A stretch of DNA of 64,000 bases from Flagellimonas meridianipacifica. GTDB taxonomy: Bacteria; Bacteroidota; Bacteroidia; Flavobacteriales; Flavobacteriaceae. The position numbers and the translations under genes were made by a program. The DNA is taken from positions 1 to 64,000 of the forward strand of contig NZ_PVYX01000003.1 in the NCBI RefSeq assembly GCF_003001695.1, written 5' to 3'. How positions within the stretch are numbered: the stretch's first letter is position 1; the number at the start of each line of letters is the position of its first letter. This document shows positions 39,898 through 50,022 of this stretch, piece by piece. A model generated the notes under the pieces. The model had not been told where the DNA came from, ran no database searches, and saw only the letters and a list, made by a program, of their open reading frames with translations.

Positions 39898-42522
39898 ATG
39901 GAGATTCCTTCAAAATATGAGCCTCAAAAGGTTGAGGAACACTGGTATCAATACTGGATGGAGCACGATTTTTTTAGCTCTAAACCAGACGAAAGAGAAC
40001 CATATACCATTGTAATTCCGCCACCAAACGTCACTGGAGTATTGCATATGGGTCACATGCTCAACAATACGATTCAAGATGTACTTATTCGAAGGGCCCG
40101 TCTTATGGGAAAGAATGCGTGTTGGGTTCCAGGAGCAGACCATGCTGCTATTGCGACTGAAGCTAAAGTAGTGGCCAAACTAAAGGCGGAGGGCATTGAA
40201 AAATCCGATTTGACCCGTGAAGAATTCTTGGAACATGTTTGGGCATGGACGGACGAATACGGCGGGGTGATATTTGAACAACTTAAAAAGTTGGGCTGCT
40301 CATTGGATTGGAAACGCAAGAAATTCACTATGGATGACGATATGTCAGCCTCTGTGATAAAAGTTTTTGTCGATTTGTACGAAAAAGACCTCATTTATAG
40401 GGGCTATCGAATGGTAAATTGGGACCCAGAGGCCAAAACAACCCTTTCTGACGAGGAAGTAATCTATGAGGAACGCCAAGGGCTATTGTATTATTTATCC
40501 TATCCTATTGAAGGTTCCGATGAAAAGGTTACTATCGCCACAACACGACCAGAAACGATTTTGGGTGATACCGCTATTTGCATCAACCCCAATGATGAAA
40601 GATATCGCCATTTAAGGGGTAAAAATGCCATCGTTCCTATATGCAATAGGGTGATACCCATCATTGAGGACGAATATGTGGATATTGAGTTCGGTACAGG
40701 ATGCCTGAAGGTAACTCCAGCCCATGATGAAAATGATAAAAACCTAGGAGACAAGCACAATTTGGAGGTTGTGGATATTTTCAATGAGGATGCTACTTTA
40801 AACTCTTACGGATTGCATTACGAAGGAAAAGACCGTTTCGTGGTGCGCAAGGAGATTGCTAAAGAGTTGGAAGAAAAAGGATTCTTGGTAAAAACAGAAC
40901 AGCATACAAATAAGGTAGGTACTTCCGAGCGCACCAAAGCGATTATTGAGCCCCGGCTATCCGACCAGTGGTTTTTGAAAATGGAAGATTTGGCTAAACC
41001 GGCCCTTAACGGGGTTCTTGAAACAGGTGAGGTAAAATTGTACCCCAAGAAATTTGAAAACACCTATCGCCATTGGATGGAGAATATCCGCGATTGGAAC
41101 ATTTCCAGACAACTGTGGTGGGGACAGCAGATTCCAGCCTACTATTTCGGTGACGGGAAGGAAGATTTTGTCGTAGCTGAAACCAAAGAGGCTGCGCTGG
41201 AAAAGGCCAAATCCAAAAATCCAAACATCCGGGAATCTGATTTAAAACAAGACCCCGACGCCTTGGATACTTGGTTTTCGTCGTGGCTATGGCCAATCAG
41301 TGTGTTTGGAGGTATTTTGGATCCGGATAATGAGGAAATTAATTATTACTACCCTACAAGCGACCTGATTACCGCGCCGGATATCTTGTTTTTTTGGGTA
41401 GCGAGAATGATCATCTCAGGATATGAATATCGTGGCAAGCGACCATTCGAGAATGTATACCTTACGGGATTGGTCAGAGATAAGCAACGAAGAAAAATGT
41501 CCAAATCTTTGGGCAATTCTCCAGATGCTTTAAAATTGATGGAGGATTTTGGCGCAGACGGAGTACGGGTTGGATTGTTGCTGAGTTCTCCTGCGGGTAA
41601 CGACTTGCTTTTTGACGAAGCGCTCTGTCAACAAGGGAAAAACTTCGCCAACAAAATCTGGAATGCGTTCCGTTTGATTAAAGGTTGGGAAATTGTTGAG
41701 ATGGAACAGCCTGAATCAGCCAAAATAGGGATTGAATGGTATGCAGCTAGGTTCAATAAAACCTTGGCTGAGGTTGATGACCATTTTTCAAAATACCGAA
41801 TCTCAGACGCGCTTATGGCCATCTATAAGTTGGTTTGGGATGATTTCTGCTCTTGGCTGTTGGAAATCGTAAAACCGGCATATCAAAAGCCGATAGACAA
41901 AACAACTTATGATTCTGTGATTCATTGGTTTGAGGAAAACCTAAAATTACTACATCCTTTTATGCCGTTTTTGACAGAAGAGGTTTGGCAACATATTGCG
42001 GAAAGAACACCACAACAAGCATTGATTATTTCCAATTGGCCCAAAACAACTTCTCATAAAGCAGAATTGACTGAGGCTTTTGATTTTGCTTCCGAAGTGA
42101 TTTCGGGTATTCGGACCATCCGAAAGGAAAAAAATATTCCACAAAAGGAAAGTTTGGAACTTTCGGTATTGAATAGTGAAGGAATTGACAAAACCATGGA
42201 TTCCATTATCTTTAAACTGGGCAACCTATCAACTCTGGAAAGTGTTGATTCCAGTCTGGATGGAGCTCTGAGTTTCCGGGTAAAGAGCAATGAATATTTT
42301 ATTCCGATAGGGGGAGCGATTGATGTAGAAGCTGAAATAAAAAAAATTACCGAAGAATTAAATTATACCAAAGGCTTTTTACAGTCAGTGCAAAAAAAGT
42401 TGAGCAACGAGCGCTTTGTAAACAATGCACCTGAGAAAGTGGTGGCCATTGAACGAAAGAAAGCTGCCGATGCCGAGGCCAAAATTGATACCTTGGAGAA
42501 AAGCTTGGCAAGTTTGGAATAA
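39898..42522 (+). CDS. valS: Valyl-tRNA synthetase
   Basis: 874 residues. The HIGH motif appears as VLHMGHMLN (His50-His53) after PPPNVTG, and KMSKS is at residues 533-537 ([17 protein letters not shown]). The editing domain ([20 protein letters not shown]) and the C-terminal coiled-coil arm are present, so the enzyme is full length. It charges tRNA-Val and edits Thr-tRNA-Val. The gene is preceded by a 195-bp gap that contains the divergent DUF1573 promoter. Confidence 0.98.
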   Translation: MEIPSKYEPQKVEEHWYQYWMEHDFFSSKPDEREPYTIVIPPPNVTGVLHMGHMLNNTIQDVLIRRARLMGKNACWVPGADHAAIATEAKVVAKLKAEGIEKSDLTREEFLEHVWAWTDEYGGVIFEQLKKLGCSLDWKRKKFTMDDDMSASVIKVFVDLYEKDLIYRGYRMVNWDPEAKTTLSDEEVIYEERQGLLYYLSYPIEGSDEKVTIATTRPETILGDTAICINPNDERYRHLRGKNAIVPICNRVIPIIEDEYVDIEFGTGCLKVTPAHDENDKNLGDKHNLEVVDIFNEDATLNSYGLHYEGKDRFVVRKEIAKELEEKGFLVKTEQHTNKVGTSERTKAIIEPRLSDQWFLKMEDLAKPALNGVLETGEVKLYPKKFENTYRHWMENIRDWNISRQLWWGQQIPAYYFGDGKEDFVVAETKEAALEKAKSKNPNIRESDLKQDPDALDTWFSSWLWPISVFGGILDPDNEEINYYYPTSDLITAPDILFFWVARMIISGYEYRGKRPFENVYLTGLVRDKQRRKMSKSLGNSPDALKLMEDFGADGVRVGLLLSSPAGNDLLFDEALCQQGKNFANKIWNAFRLIKGWEIVEMEQPESAKIGIEWYAARFNKTLAEVDDHFSKYRISDALMAIYKLVWDDFCSWLLEIVKPAYQKPIDKTTYDSVIHWFEENLKLLHPFMPFLTEEVWQHIAERTPQQALIISNWPKTTSHKAELTEAFDFASEVISGIRTIRKEKNIPQKESLELSVLNSEGIDKTMDSIIFKLGNLSTLESVDSSLDGALSFRVKSNEYFIPIGGAIDVEAEIKKITEELNYTKGFLQSVQKKLSNERFVNNAPEKVVAIERKKAADAEAKIDTLEKSLASLE

Positions 42523-42561
42523 AATCAACCCGCACATCTTGGTGCAATAAAAATTACTCCA

Positions 42562-43959
42562 ATGAAGAAAATTGATAGAAGAAGTTTTGTTAAAAAAACT
42601 ACACTCTCTTCTGCAGCAATTGGAGCCTGGTCCGTAATCCCGGAATATATAAGGGCATCGGAAAACAGACCCATTCAATCCAAATATATGGGTGGTTTTA
42701 CTGCTCCAAAATTAGAAAAGGTCCGTGCCGCTTTTATCGGGGTTGGTGCCAGAGGGGGAACCCATATTAAGTTTTTTGCATCCTTACCGGGAACCGAGGT
42801 GGTAGCTATCTGTGATGTTTATGAAGATTTAGTGAAGGAAAAGACCTCTTGGGTGGAAGAAGTTGCTGGAAAGCAAGTAGCAAATAATGTGGCTCAATAC
42901 TGGGGTGATGAGGATAAGTGGCGGTTAATGCTAAAGGAGGTGCGCCCAGATGTGGTCTTTATAGCCACTAACTGGACCAATCATGCTCCAATGGCCATAG
43001 AATCTATGAAACAAGGAGCCCACGCTCTTGTTGAAGTCCCCGTTGCTGTCACTTTGAACGAGATGTGGGACATAGTGGATACCGCAGAGCATACTCAAAA
43101 GCATTGCATGATGCTGGAAAACGTGAATTATGGGCGTGAGGAATTGATGTTTTTGAATATGTGTCGCCAAGGTGTGATTGGCGAGATTTTACATGGAGAG
43201 GCGGCTTATATCCATGAATTACGTTGGCAGATGGAAGAAGAACGGCGGGGAACTGGTTCGTGGAGGACACATCATTACGCCAAGAGAAATGGGAATCTGT
43301 ATCCTACCCATGGTTTAGGTCCTGTCGCTCAGTATATGAACCTAGCCAGGACCGACGATACTTTTGGTAGTTTGGTTTCATTTTCCACTCCATCCATGGG
43401 AAGAAAGGCGTATGCTGAAAAAAATTACCCAAAAGACCATAAATGGAACAAACTGGAGTATAAAGGTGGTGATTTGAATACTTCCATCATCAAGACTACC
43501 TTAGGAAGAACTATAATGGTGCAATGGGACGAAACCAGTCCCAGACCCTACAGCCGGTTGAACTTGATTCAAGGAACCAAGGGCGCTTTAACCGATTTTC
43601 CGCCAAGAATTGCTCTTGAGGGAGGGGTAGAAGGATTAACTAAGGACCACCATACCTGGGTGGAAGGAGATGATTTAGAGGCGATTTACGAAAAGTATGA
43701 TCATCCACTGTATAAAAGGCTTAACAATGCCACAAAGGATAGTGGACATGGAGGTATGGATGGCATTATGGTATATCGCATTGTAGAATGTCTTCAAAAC
43801 GGACTTCCATTAGATCAAAATGTATATGAAGGCTGTTTTTGGAGTGCCGTGGCCCCATTGAGTGAACGTTCGGTAGCTAGCGAAGGAGCTCCTCAACCCT
43901 TTCCTGATTTTACTCGCGGAGAGTGGAAAAATACAAGTCCTCTGGATATTATCGCATGA
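42562..43959 (+). CDS. Gfo/Idh/MocA family oxidoreductase (GH109-like) with Tat signal
   Basis: 465 residues. The N-terminus (MKKIDRRSFVKKTTLSSAAI) is a twin-arginine export signal, so a folded cofactor-bound protein is expected to cross the inner membrane. A Rossmann start (VRAAFIGVGARGGTHIKFFA) binds NAD(P). ALVEVPVAVTLNEMWDIVDT and AAYIHELRWQMEEERRGTG are typical of the GH109 branch (NAD-dependent alpha-N-acetylgalactosaminidases), whose assignment here is tentative. It opens a three-gene group with a GHMP kinase (18 bp later) and a nucleotidyltransferase. Confidence 0.88.
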   Translation: MKKIDRRSFVKKTTLSSAAIGAWSVIPEYIRASENRPIQSKYMGGFTAPKLEKVRAAFIGVGARGGTHIKFFASLPGTEVVAICDVYEDLVKEKTSWVEEVAGKQVANNVAQYWGDEDKWRLMLKEVRPDVVFIATNWTNHAPMAIESMKQGAHALVEVPVAVTLNEMWDIVDTAEHTQKHCMMLENVNYGREELMFLNMCRQGVIGEILHGEAAYIHELRWQMEEERRGTGSWRTHHYAKRNGNLYPTHGLGPVAQYMNLARTDDTFGSLVSFSTPSMGRKAYAEKNYPKDHKWNKLEYKGGDLNTSIIKTTLGRTIMVQWDETSPRPYSRLNLIQGTKGALTDFPPRIALEGGVEGLTKDHHTWVEGDDLEAIYEKYDHPLYKRLNNATKDSGHGGMDGIMVYRIVECLQNGLPLDQNVYEGCFWSAVAPLSERSVASEGAPQPFPDFTRGEWKNTSPLDIIA

Positions 43960-43977
43960 TTATGTATTTATATCACT

Positions 43978-45033
43978 ATGATTAATATTAGGGTTCCTGC
44001 GCGAATTTGTTTTTATGGTGACCATCAAGACTATTTGGGATTGCCTGTGATTGCCGGTACGATTGATAGATACATAAACATATCTGCAACTCTCAATCAC
44101 ACTGATCGCTTCGAAATTCAACTTAAGGATATAGGAACCCGTCGCACCATCAATTTTAACGATTCATTGGAAGAGGTGGATGAAGGCGATTATTTTCTTT
44201 CTGCTATTGCTGTATTAAAAAAGAGTGGGTTGCATTTGAAACACGGATACACTGTTGAAATTGAAGGAAACATACCGCTAAACGCGGGTCTATCAAGTTC
44301 TTCAGCTTTAACAGTAGCCTGGATTCGCTTTTTGCTGTCTTCCCAGGAATTTCCAAAAACTTGGACCAACAAGCAGGTGGGCCATTGGGCCTATGAGGCG
44401 GAAGTGCTTTTTTTTAATCAACCTGGCGGACTTATGGACCAATATTCCATAGCTCAAGGAGGGCTCATCTTTATTGATACCCAAAAGGGTGAAACTACTA
44501 AACTGAGCACCAAACTTGGCAAATTGGTTGTGTCAGAATCAGGTTTGCCCAAAAAGACACTGGATGTGCTTAAAAATGGACGGGTATATGGGCAAAAAGC
44601 AATCAAAGCGGTAAAACAACAATACCCTGATTTCAATATGAAACTGGCCTCCGCGGATGATTACGAGAAATACAAACACGCAGTTCCAGAAAAATATAGA
44701 GCCCATTGGTATGCAGCGGTCCACAATTATCAGATAACCAAGAAAGCTAAAAAAGAGCTTTTACGGGAAAATCCAGATATCAAATTCTTGGGGGGCTTAA
44801 TGAATGCACATCAAGACATATTGCAAAATCAAATTCAAAATACACCACAACCAATGATAAAAATGATGGAAGCTGCAAGGGAAGCAGGTGCTTTGGGAAC
44901 CAAAATCGTTGGTTCTGGAGGTGGTGGATGTATGGTGGCATTGGTTGTAGAAGAGAATATGGAAAGGGTTGTTCAAGCTTTTTTGAGTCAAGGGGCTAAG
45001 GATGCCTACGAAGTAAATCTGACAAGTTCTTAG
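43978..45033 (+). CDS. GHMP family sugar kinase (galactokinase-like)
   Basis: 351 residues. The substrate motif near the N-terminus is VPARICFYGDHQDYLGLPVI, in place of the galactokinase GEHTDYNG wording. The ATP loop is IPLNAGLSSSSALTVAW, and the C-terminal motif is GTKIVGSGGGGCMVALVV. QPGGLMDQYSIAQGG matches the third GHMP motif. The fold is certain but the sugar is not: galactose, fucose, arabinose or an N-acetylhexosamine are possible. It lies 18 bp after the oxidoreductase and one base from the nucleotidyltransferase. Confidence 0.85.
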   Translation: MINIRVPARICFYGDHQDYLGLPVIAGTIDRYINISATLNHTDRFEIQLKDIGTRRTINFNDSLEEVDEGDYFLSAIAVLKKSGLHLKHGYTVEIEGNIPLNAGLSSSSALTVAWIRFLLSSQEFPKTWTNKQVGHWAYEAEVLFFNQPGGLMDQYSIAQGGLIFIDTQKGETTKLSTKLGKLVVSESGLPKKTLDVLKNGRVYGQKAIKAVKQQYPDFNMKLASADDYEKYKHAVPEKYRAHWYAAVHNYQITKKAKKELLRENPDIKFLGGLMNAHQDILQNQIQNTPQPMIKMMEAAREAGALGTKIVGSGGGGCMVALVVEENMERVVQAFLSQGAKDAYEVNLTSS

Positions 45034-45034
45034 A

Positions 45035-45880
45035 ATGGATAACAATAGCTTGATTATAATGGTGGGCGGCAGTTCTTCCCGAATGAAAAAGAGTTTAGCG
45101 ACTGCCAATTTGGATGAAAAGACCAAAAATATTGCTCAAAAATTGCATAAAAGTCTTATCCCACTTGGAGCATCAGGGAGACCTTTGCTCTATTATCTGA
45201 TTAAAAACGCTGTGGAGGCTGGGTATACGCAAGTGTATTTGATTACTTCCAGACAAAATGATGGATTTAAGGATGAGGTAGGTTATAAGGATAGGGATAA
45301 TAAATACCAAGGGATTTCGGTTCATTTTGCTATTCAACATATACCTGAAGGTCGCAATAAACCTCTGGGAACCGCTGATGCCTTGGAGCAATGCTTGAAC
45401 CAATATCCGGAACTAAAGGATACTGTTTTCACTGTTTGCAATGGTGATAATCTATACTCTGTAGACGCTTTGGGAGATTTAAGAAAAACACGTTCTGTAC
45501 CGAACGCGTTGATAAGTTATGGCAGTTCCGGGCTAAAGTTTTCGGATGAACGCCTTGCCAAATTCGCTTTGATGGATATTTCTTCTGAAGGCTACCTAAA
45601 GGGCATTGTTGAAAAACCTGAAATCTCCAAAATGAATAAATACCGAGATGCTTCAGGGGAGTTACGAGTTAGCATGAACATCTTTAGTTTTTCTGGTAAA
45701 TCAATCTACCCGTATTTAAAAAACTGCTCTATACATCCTATCCGAAATGAAAAGGAGCTTCCCGAAGCCGTCCGTAACATGGTAGCTGATCATCCCGAAG
45801 GCATGCTCTGTTATCCTCGCTCGGAGTATATTCCGGATTTAACCAATGCAGAAGATATTGGTCATTTTAAAATTGAATGA
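45035..45880 (+). CDS. Sugar-1-phosphate nucleotidyltransferase-like protein
   Basis: 281 residues. The glycine-rich nucleotide loop reads MVGGSSSRMKKS, with about 20 extra residues before the conserved Lys-Ser (KLHKSLIPLGASGRPLLYYL). EGRNKPLGTADALEQCLNQY and FTVCNGDNLYSVDAL supply the metal-binding Asp, and KGIVEKPEISKMNKYRD the Glu-Lys-Pro signature. It most likely activates the product of the adjacent kinase to an NDP-sugar. The spacing (one base) shows that the two are one unit. A 134-bp gap follows. Confidence 0.85.
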   Translation: MDNNSLIIMVGGSSSRMKKSLATANLDEKTKNIAQKLHKSLIPLGASGRPLLYYLIKNAVEAGYTQVYLITSRQNDGFKDEVGYKDRDNKYQGISVHFAIQHIPEGRNKPLGTADALEQCLNQYPELKDTVFTVCNGDNLYSVDALGDLRKTRSVPNALISYGSSGLKFSDERLAKFALMDISSEGYLKGIVEKPEISKMNKYRDASGELRVSMNIFSFSGKSIYPYLKNCSIHPIRNEKELPEAVRNMVADHPEGMLCYPRSEYIPDLTNAEDIGHFKIE

Positions 45881-46014
45881 TATTGCCGTTTTCACATAAG
45901 TTATCCAGGCGTTTCATATATCTAATTCAAAATTAGGGTGTCAGATAAAAGTTGTGTTATCTTTAGTAGCGTCGCTAAGCGTCTGGTATTCTCAATTTCC
46001 TAATACACTACATC

Positions 46015-46899
46015 ATGAAAAAACTCAAAAAAGAAGACATTAAGCAAGAGGTTTTCGATTTGTACGATGCGTACGCCCATAACAAATTGAAACGACGTGA
46101 ATTTGTGGAAAAACTCTCGATGTACGCCGTTGGGGGAATTACAGTTCCCTCTTTGATGGGTTTTTTAATGCCCAATTATTCGGATACTTTATTGGTGGAC
46201 CCAAAAGACCCCAAACTTAAGTCCGATTATGTTACATATGAATCACCAAAGGGAGGGGGCTCAATTAAAGGGTTGTTATCCATACCGAAAGAAACAAAAG
46301 AAAAATTGGGTGGAATTGTTGTTGTACACGAAAACCGTGGATTGAACCCTTATATTGAGGATACCGCTAGAAGGGCCGCTTTGGATGGCTTTATAACCTT
46401 AGCCCCTGATGCGCTGTCTCCTTTGGGAGGATATCCTGGGAACGATGATGAGGGCAGGACTATGCAACGTAAACGGGACCGAGAAGAAATGTTGGAAGAT
46501 TTTATAGCGGCCTATAATTATCTAATGAAGCATGATTTGAGCAATGGAAAAGTAGGAGTGGTAGGTTTTTGTTTTGGAGGATGGATTTCGAATATGATGG
46601 CGGTTCGTCTCCCCGAATTGGCCGCGGCCGTGCCGTTTTATGGAAGACAACCACAAACTGATATTGATAAAATCAATGCTCCCTTGATGCTGCAGTATGC
46701 TGGTTTGGATACTCGCGTAAATGAAGGGTGGCCAGAATATGAGGTGGAACTAAAACGATATGGTAAGGATTACGTGGCCTATATGTATCCTGATGTAAAC
46801 CATGGTTTTCATAACACCAGTACGCCAAGATATGATAAGCCTGCCGCGGAACTTGCTTGGCAGCGTACCATGGATTTTTTCAAGGAAAAACTCCGTTGA
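46015..46899 (+). CDS. Dienelactone hydrolase family protein with N-terminal Tat-like signal
   Basis: 294 residues. The alpha/beta-hydrolase triad can be read as Cys in VGVVGFCFGGWISNM, Asp in YAGLDTRVNE and His in YPDVNHGFHNTSTPRY. VVVHENRGLNPYIEDTARRA is the usual oxyanion region. The N-terminus carries LKRREFVEKLSMYAVGGITV, a twin-arginine signal with a long lead. It is a monocistronic-looking gene of unknown substrate; the name comes from the family, not a proven lactonase. Confidence 0.9.
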   Translation: MKKLKKEDIKQEVFDLYDAYAHNKLKRREFVEKLSMYAVGGITVPSLMGFLMPNYSDTLLVDPKDPKLKSDYVTYESPKGGGSIKGLLSIPKETKEKLGGIVVVHENRGLNPYIEDTARRAALDGFITLAPDALSPLGGYPGNDDEGRTMQRKRDREEMLEDFIAAYNYLMKHDLSNGKVGVVGFCFGGWISNMMAVRLPELAAAVPFYGRQPQTDIDKINAPLMLQYAGLDTRVNEGWPEYEVELKRYGKDYVAYMYPDVNHGFHNTSTPRYDKPAAELAWQRTMDFFKEKLR

Positions 46900-47002
46900 T
46901 AATTTACAAAGCTGATTTAAAAGACTATTCGGTTATCAATTCAAATCAGCCGCCAGTCAAGTATGATCTCAATACTTATGGCTTTTTCATATATTTAATG
47001 AT

Positions 47003-48271
47003 ATGGAAACCTACGCCAAAGCGCTTTTGTATGCCATACCATTTTTTGTAGGATTGGTTCTTGTTGAAATCCTCTATGGCTACTTTGTAAAAAGGCAGAC
47101 GCACAATGTAATGGATACGGTGAGCAGTCTAAGTTCGGGTATTACCAATATTGTGAAGGACTCCCTTGGTTTGGTAGTGATTATTATTACTTACCCTATT
47201 TTACTCAAGTATTTGGCTTTGATAGAGATTAAGGAGACTTGGTTGGTGTGGACCGTCGCATTTATCGCTTTGGATTTTGCGGGTTATTGGAACCATAGGT
47301 TGAGCCACCAAATCAATTTTTTCTGGAACCAACATGTTATCCATCATAGTAGCGAAGAATTTAATCTGGCCTGTGCACTGCGTCAATCCATATCCAATTT
47401 GTTGGGATACTTTCCACTTTTACTTGTCCCAGCGGCGCTGTTGGGCGTGCCCAATAAAGTAATTGCTATTTTGGCACCTATTCATCTCTTTGCCCAATTT
47501 TGGTATCATACGCGGCATATCGGGAAATTGGGTTGGTTGGAATATATTATTATTACCCCATCACAACATAGGGTGCACCATGCTATAAATCCAGAGTACA
47601 TAGATAAAAATCTGGGACAGATTTTTAGTTTTTGGGATAGGATGTTCGGTACATTTCAGGAAGAGCTAGATGATGTTCCTCCAAAATACGGAGTTTTAAA
47701 ACCGGCCAATACTTGGAACCCAATACACATCAATTTTCAGCATATTTGGAGATTGATGCAGGACGCTTGGCGTACGGATAGTTATTTGGATAAGCTTAGA
47801 ATTTGGTTTATGCCAACAGGATGGAGACCGCCCGATGTTAGGGATAAATATCCTGTAACTATAATTAAGGATGTATATAATTTCAAAAAGTACAGAACGG
47901 AAGCATCTTCTGCTCTAAAGGGATATGCAATTTTTCAATTGTTGGCAACCACGGTTTTGATGATGTTTATGTTCTACAATTATTCCAATATTGGTTCTAA
48001 TGGACTCCTTTGGTTCGGGGCTTATGTTTTTGTTGGTATTTATGGATATACAACACTTATGGATCGTGCACCCTATGCGGTTTGGATTGAGGTTTTTCGA
48101 GGCATTGCAGGACTTGTACTTATTCTTCTAACCGGAGATTGGTTTGGATTAAATGCCTATTTCGGTTTTGGTTCCTATATTATGGCACTATACTTTACCA
48201 TTACCATTTTTGCCGGTATTTACTTCACTTTTCAAGAAAAGGATATGGCTGTAGACGGAGTGAAACTATAA
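47003..48271 (+). CDS. Sterol desaturase/fatty acid hydroxylase family protein
   Basis: 422 residues with several membrane helices. The di-iron histidine boxes are visible: HRLSH, QHVIHHSSEEFN and PSQHRVHHAINPEY, plus a His in WYHTRHIGKLG. The last 120 residues are further helices of unknown role. It hydroxylates or desaturates a lipid at the membrane; flavobacteria often have such a gene of undefined substrate. It converges on the ACBP gene with four bases between. Confidence 0.92.
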   Translation: METYAKALLYAIPFFVGLVLVEILYGYFVKRQTHNVMDTVSSLSSGITNIVKDSLGLVVIIITYPILLKYLALIEIKETWLVWTVAFIALDFAGYWNHRLSHQINFFWNQHVIHHSSEEFNLACALRQSISNLLGYFPLLLVPAALLGVPNKVIAILAPIHLFAQFWYHTRHIGKLGWLEYIIITPSQHRVHHAINPEYIDKNLGQIFSFWDRMFGTFQEELDDVPPKYGVLKPANTWNPIHINFQHIWRLMQDAWRTDSYLDKLRIWFMPTGWRPPDVRDKYPVTIIKDVYNFKKYRTEASSALKGYAIFQLLATTVLMMFMFYNYSNIGSNGLLWFGAYVFVGIYGYTTLMDRAPYAVWIEVFRGIAGLVLILLTGDWFGLNAYFGFGSYIMALYFTITIFAGIYFTFQEKDMAVDGVKL

Positions 48272-48275
48272 AACA

Positions 48276-48566
48276 CTATCCATCGAATTCAGAAGGATTT
48301 TCTTTTTCCCTACGCCGTAGTTCATCTACAAGTTCAATATAGTTCTTCATAGCCTCTTCCACACTGATGCTTTGGGCCTGAATTAGTGCATTGGCTTTGA
48401 AAGCATTTATCAATGGGGTTTTGCTTCCTGGGTGGTTGAAGTTTTTGTTAGCTATTTTGTAGTATGCATATAACTTGAGCAATGTATCTGCAGGTAATGG
48501 TTTGGTGTAAGCGTTCAGAAAAGCTACGGCCTCTTGGAATTTGTTATGTAAGTTCTCATCACTCAT
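48276..48566 (-). CDS. Acyl-CoA-binding protein
   Basis: 96 residues from the ATG at 48566; a longer frame adds 12 residues. Core signatures of ACBP: KFQEAVAFLNAYTKPLPADT, LLKLYAYYKIANKNFN, a Lys in INAFKANALIQAQSISVEEA, then MKNYIELVDELRR. These four-helix proteins carry acyl-CoA between lipid enzymes and are mainly eukaryotic, with members in some Bacteroidota. It ends an operon of phospholipid genes and overlaps psd by eight bases. Confidence 0.9.
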   Translation of the reverse strand: MSDENLHNKFQEAVAFLNAYTKPLPADTLLKLYAYYKIANKNFNHPGSKTPLINAFKANALIQAQSISVEEAMKNYIELVDELRRREKENPSEFDG

Positions 48567-49224
48567 CCTTCTTTCTAAAAGCTGCAATACAAGTTTTGGC
48601 ACCTACTACTTTTTGATTGATGGCTACTGCGATATCGCAGTCCAAAGGCAGTAATAAATCCACTCTTGAGCCAAATTTAATAAACCCGGCATCTTGTCCT
48701 TGGGTCACTTGCTCTCCTTCTTCCGCATAGTTGACAATTCTTCGTGCCAATGCTCCCGCAATTTGGCGATACCCAATTTCTCCAAATTTTGGTGTGTGCA
48801 TGATTACCGTCGTTCTTTCATTTTCCGTGCTGGATTTTGGGTGCCAAGCGACGAGATATTTACCAGGATGGTATTTGGAATAGGTAATGGTTCCACTGGC
48901 GGCATAACGTGTAACATGGACATTCAATGGAGACATGAAAATAGAAACCTGTCTTCTATTTTCCTTAAAATACTCAGGTTCATACACTTCTTCAATGGCA
49001 ACCACTTTTCCATCAACCGGAGCCAAAATCTCATCAAAACGTGGGGTCACCGGTCTTTTTGGATTTCTGAAAAACTGTAAAACAAGGATCAGAAAAATAA
49101 GTGCCAATAATTGGATGCCGATTCTCAACCATTCTAAATCCACATAAAAATGTGATACTAGGATTAAGGCAACCGCGATAAAAAAGGTTGTAATGATTAT
49201 TTTCTGCCCCTCTCTATGAAACAT
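48559..49224 (-). CDS. psd: Phosphatidylserine decarboxylase (short family)
   Basis: 221 residues. The N-terminus has membrane helices. The self-cleavage site is seen in AGFIKFGSRVDLLLP (Gly-Ser), and SIFMSPLNVHVTRY is a family landmark. The enzyme decarboxylates phosphatidylserine to phosphatidylethanolamine through a pyruvoyl cofactor made from that Ser. It overlaps cdsA by 11 bases, giving CDP-diacylglycerol and PE synthesis in one operon. A phosphatidylserine synthase is not in the window. Confidence 0.92.
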   Translation of the reverse strand: MFHREGQKIIITTFFIAVALILVSHFYVDLEWLRIGIQLLALIFLILVLQFFRNPKRPVTPRFDEILAPVDGKVVAIEEVYEPEYFKENRRQVSIFMSPLNVHVTRYAASGTITYSKYHPGKYLVAWHPKSSTENERTTVIMHTPKFGEIGYRQIAGALARRIVNYAEEGEQVTQGQDAGFIKFGSRVDLLLPLDCDIAVAINQKVVGAKTCIAAFRKKDE

Positions 49225-50017
49225 AGGAAAAAATATTAAGTGTCAAATATGCAAATGGAGCGGCAAATATAAGACTGTCCAAACGATCCCAAATCCCTCC
49301 GTGACCTGGTAAAATGGCACCACTGTCCTTTACTTTTGCCAAGCGTTTAAACTTGGATTCCAACAAATCACCCAGATTACCTGCTATTACCAAAACAATA
49401 GCCAAGAGTATCCATTGAAACAAGGTTAGGCTGGTTTCGTACCTAGCCATTATATAAGCTGCTACGCATGCAAAAATAAGACCTCCCAACGAACCTTCAA
49501 CAGTTTTTTTTGGAGAAACTGAGGGGAACAATTTTGTTCTGCCCATGGACTTGCCCACTAAATAAGCAAAAGTGTCATTGACCCATATTAAAATAAAGAG
49601 ACCCATAATCAAAAATTTGGCGAATCCATTTTCCTTATAAGGAATCATGGTCAAAAAAATACATCCACCTCCGATATACAATACGGCAATACAGAACTTT
49701 TGGACCTTGGTAAACCTGATTTTTTTCTTGGAAAAGAGAAATGCCATCAAACCTAGATTAATGGCTAAGGTCAAAACGAGTAAAATAGTAATGGATAAAG
49801 CATGCTGGGTAATGTGAATAAAGACCCACCAGATGGCCAAGTACGCAATGAAGATATGGTATCCTTTTATTCGTACAATTCTTTTAAACTCATACAAACA
49901 TCCAAGCCCAAATACCATGAAAAGAAAGTCGAAAGCATCAGAGCTTAAAAAAACCGAGCCTAGTAGCAATACCACATAAATCACACCGGTTAAAGCGCGT
50001 CTAAGTACTTCCTTCAT
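49214..50017 (-). CDS. cdsA: Phosphatidate cytidylyltransferase
   Basis: 267 residues, mostly membrane helices. The CdsA signatures are present: SVSPKKTVEGSLGGLIFA and GNLGDLLESKFKRLAKVKDS with ILPGHGGIWDRLDSLIFAAP. It makes CDP-diacylglycerol from phosphatidate and CTP for all phospholipid branches. The gene follows the LUD-domain gene by five bases and overlaps psd. Confidence 0.95.
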   Translation of the reverse strand: MKEVLRRALTGVIYVVLLLGSVFLSSDAFDFLFMVFGLGCLYEFKRIVRIKGYHIFIAYLAIWWVFIHITQHALSITILLVLTLAINLGLMAFLFSKKKIRFTKVQKFCIAVLYIGGGCIFLTMIPYKENGFAKFLIMGLFILIWVNDTFAYLVGKSMGRTKLFPSVSPKKTVEGSLGGLIFACVAAYIMARYETSLTLFQWILLAIVLVIAGNLGDLLESKFKRLAKVKDSGAILPGHGGIWDRLDSLIFAAPFAYLTLNIFSYVS

Positions 50018-50022
50018 TCTTG

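Noticed and set aside
42385..42678. Minus-strand frame bridging valS and the oxidoreductase
   Set aside because: Overlaps both real genes, no motif or start signal.
45881..46014. Possible small gene or tRNA in the gap
   Set aside because: No cloverleaf and no frame with gene-like codons; short self-complementary bits only.
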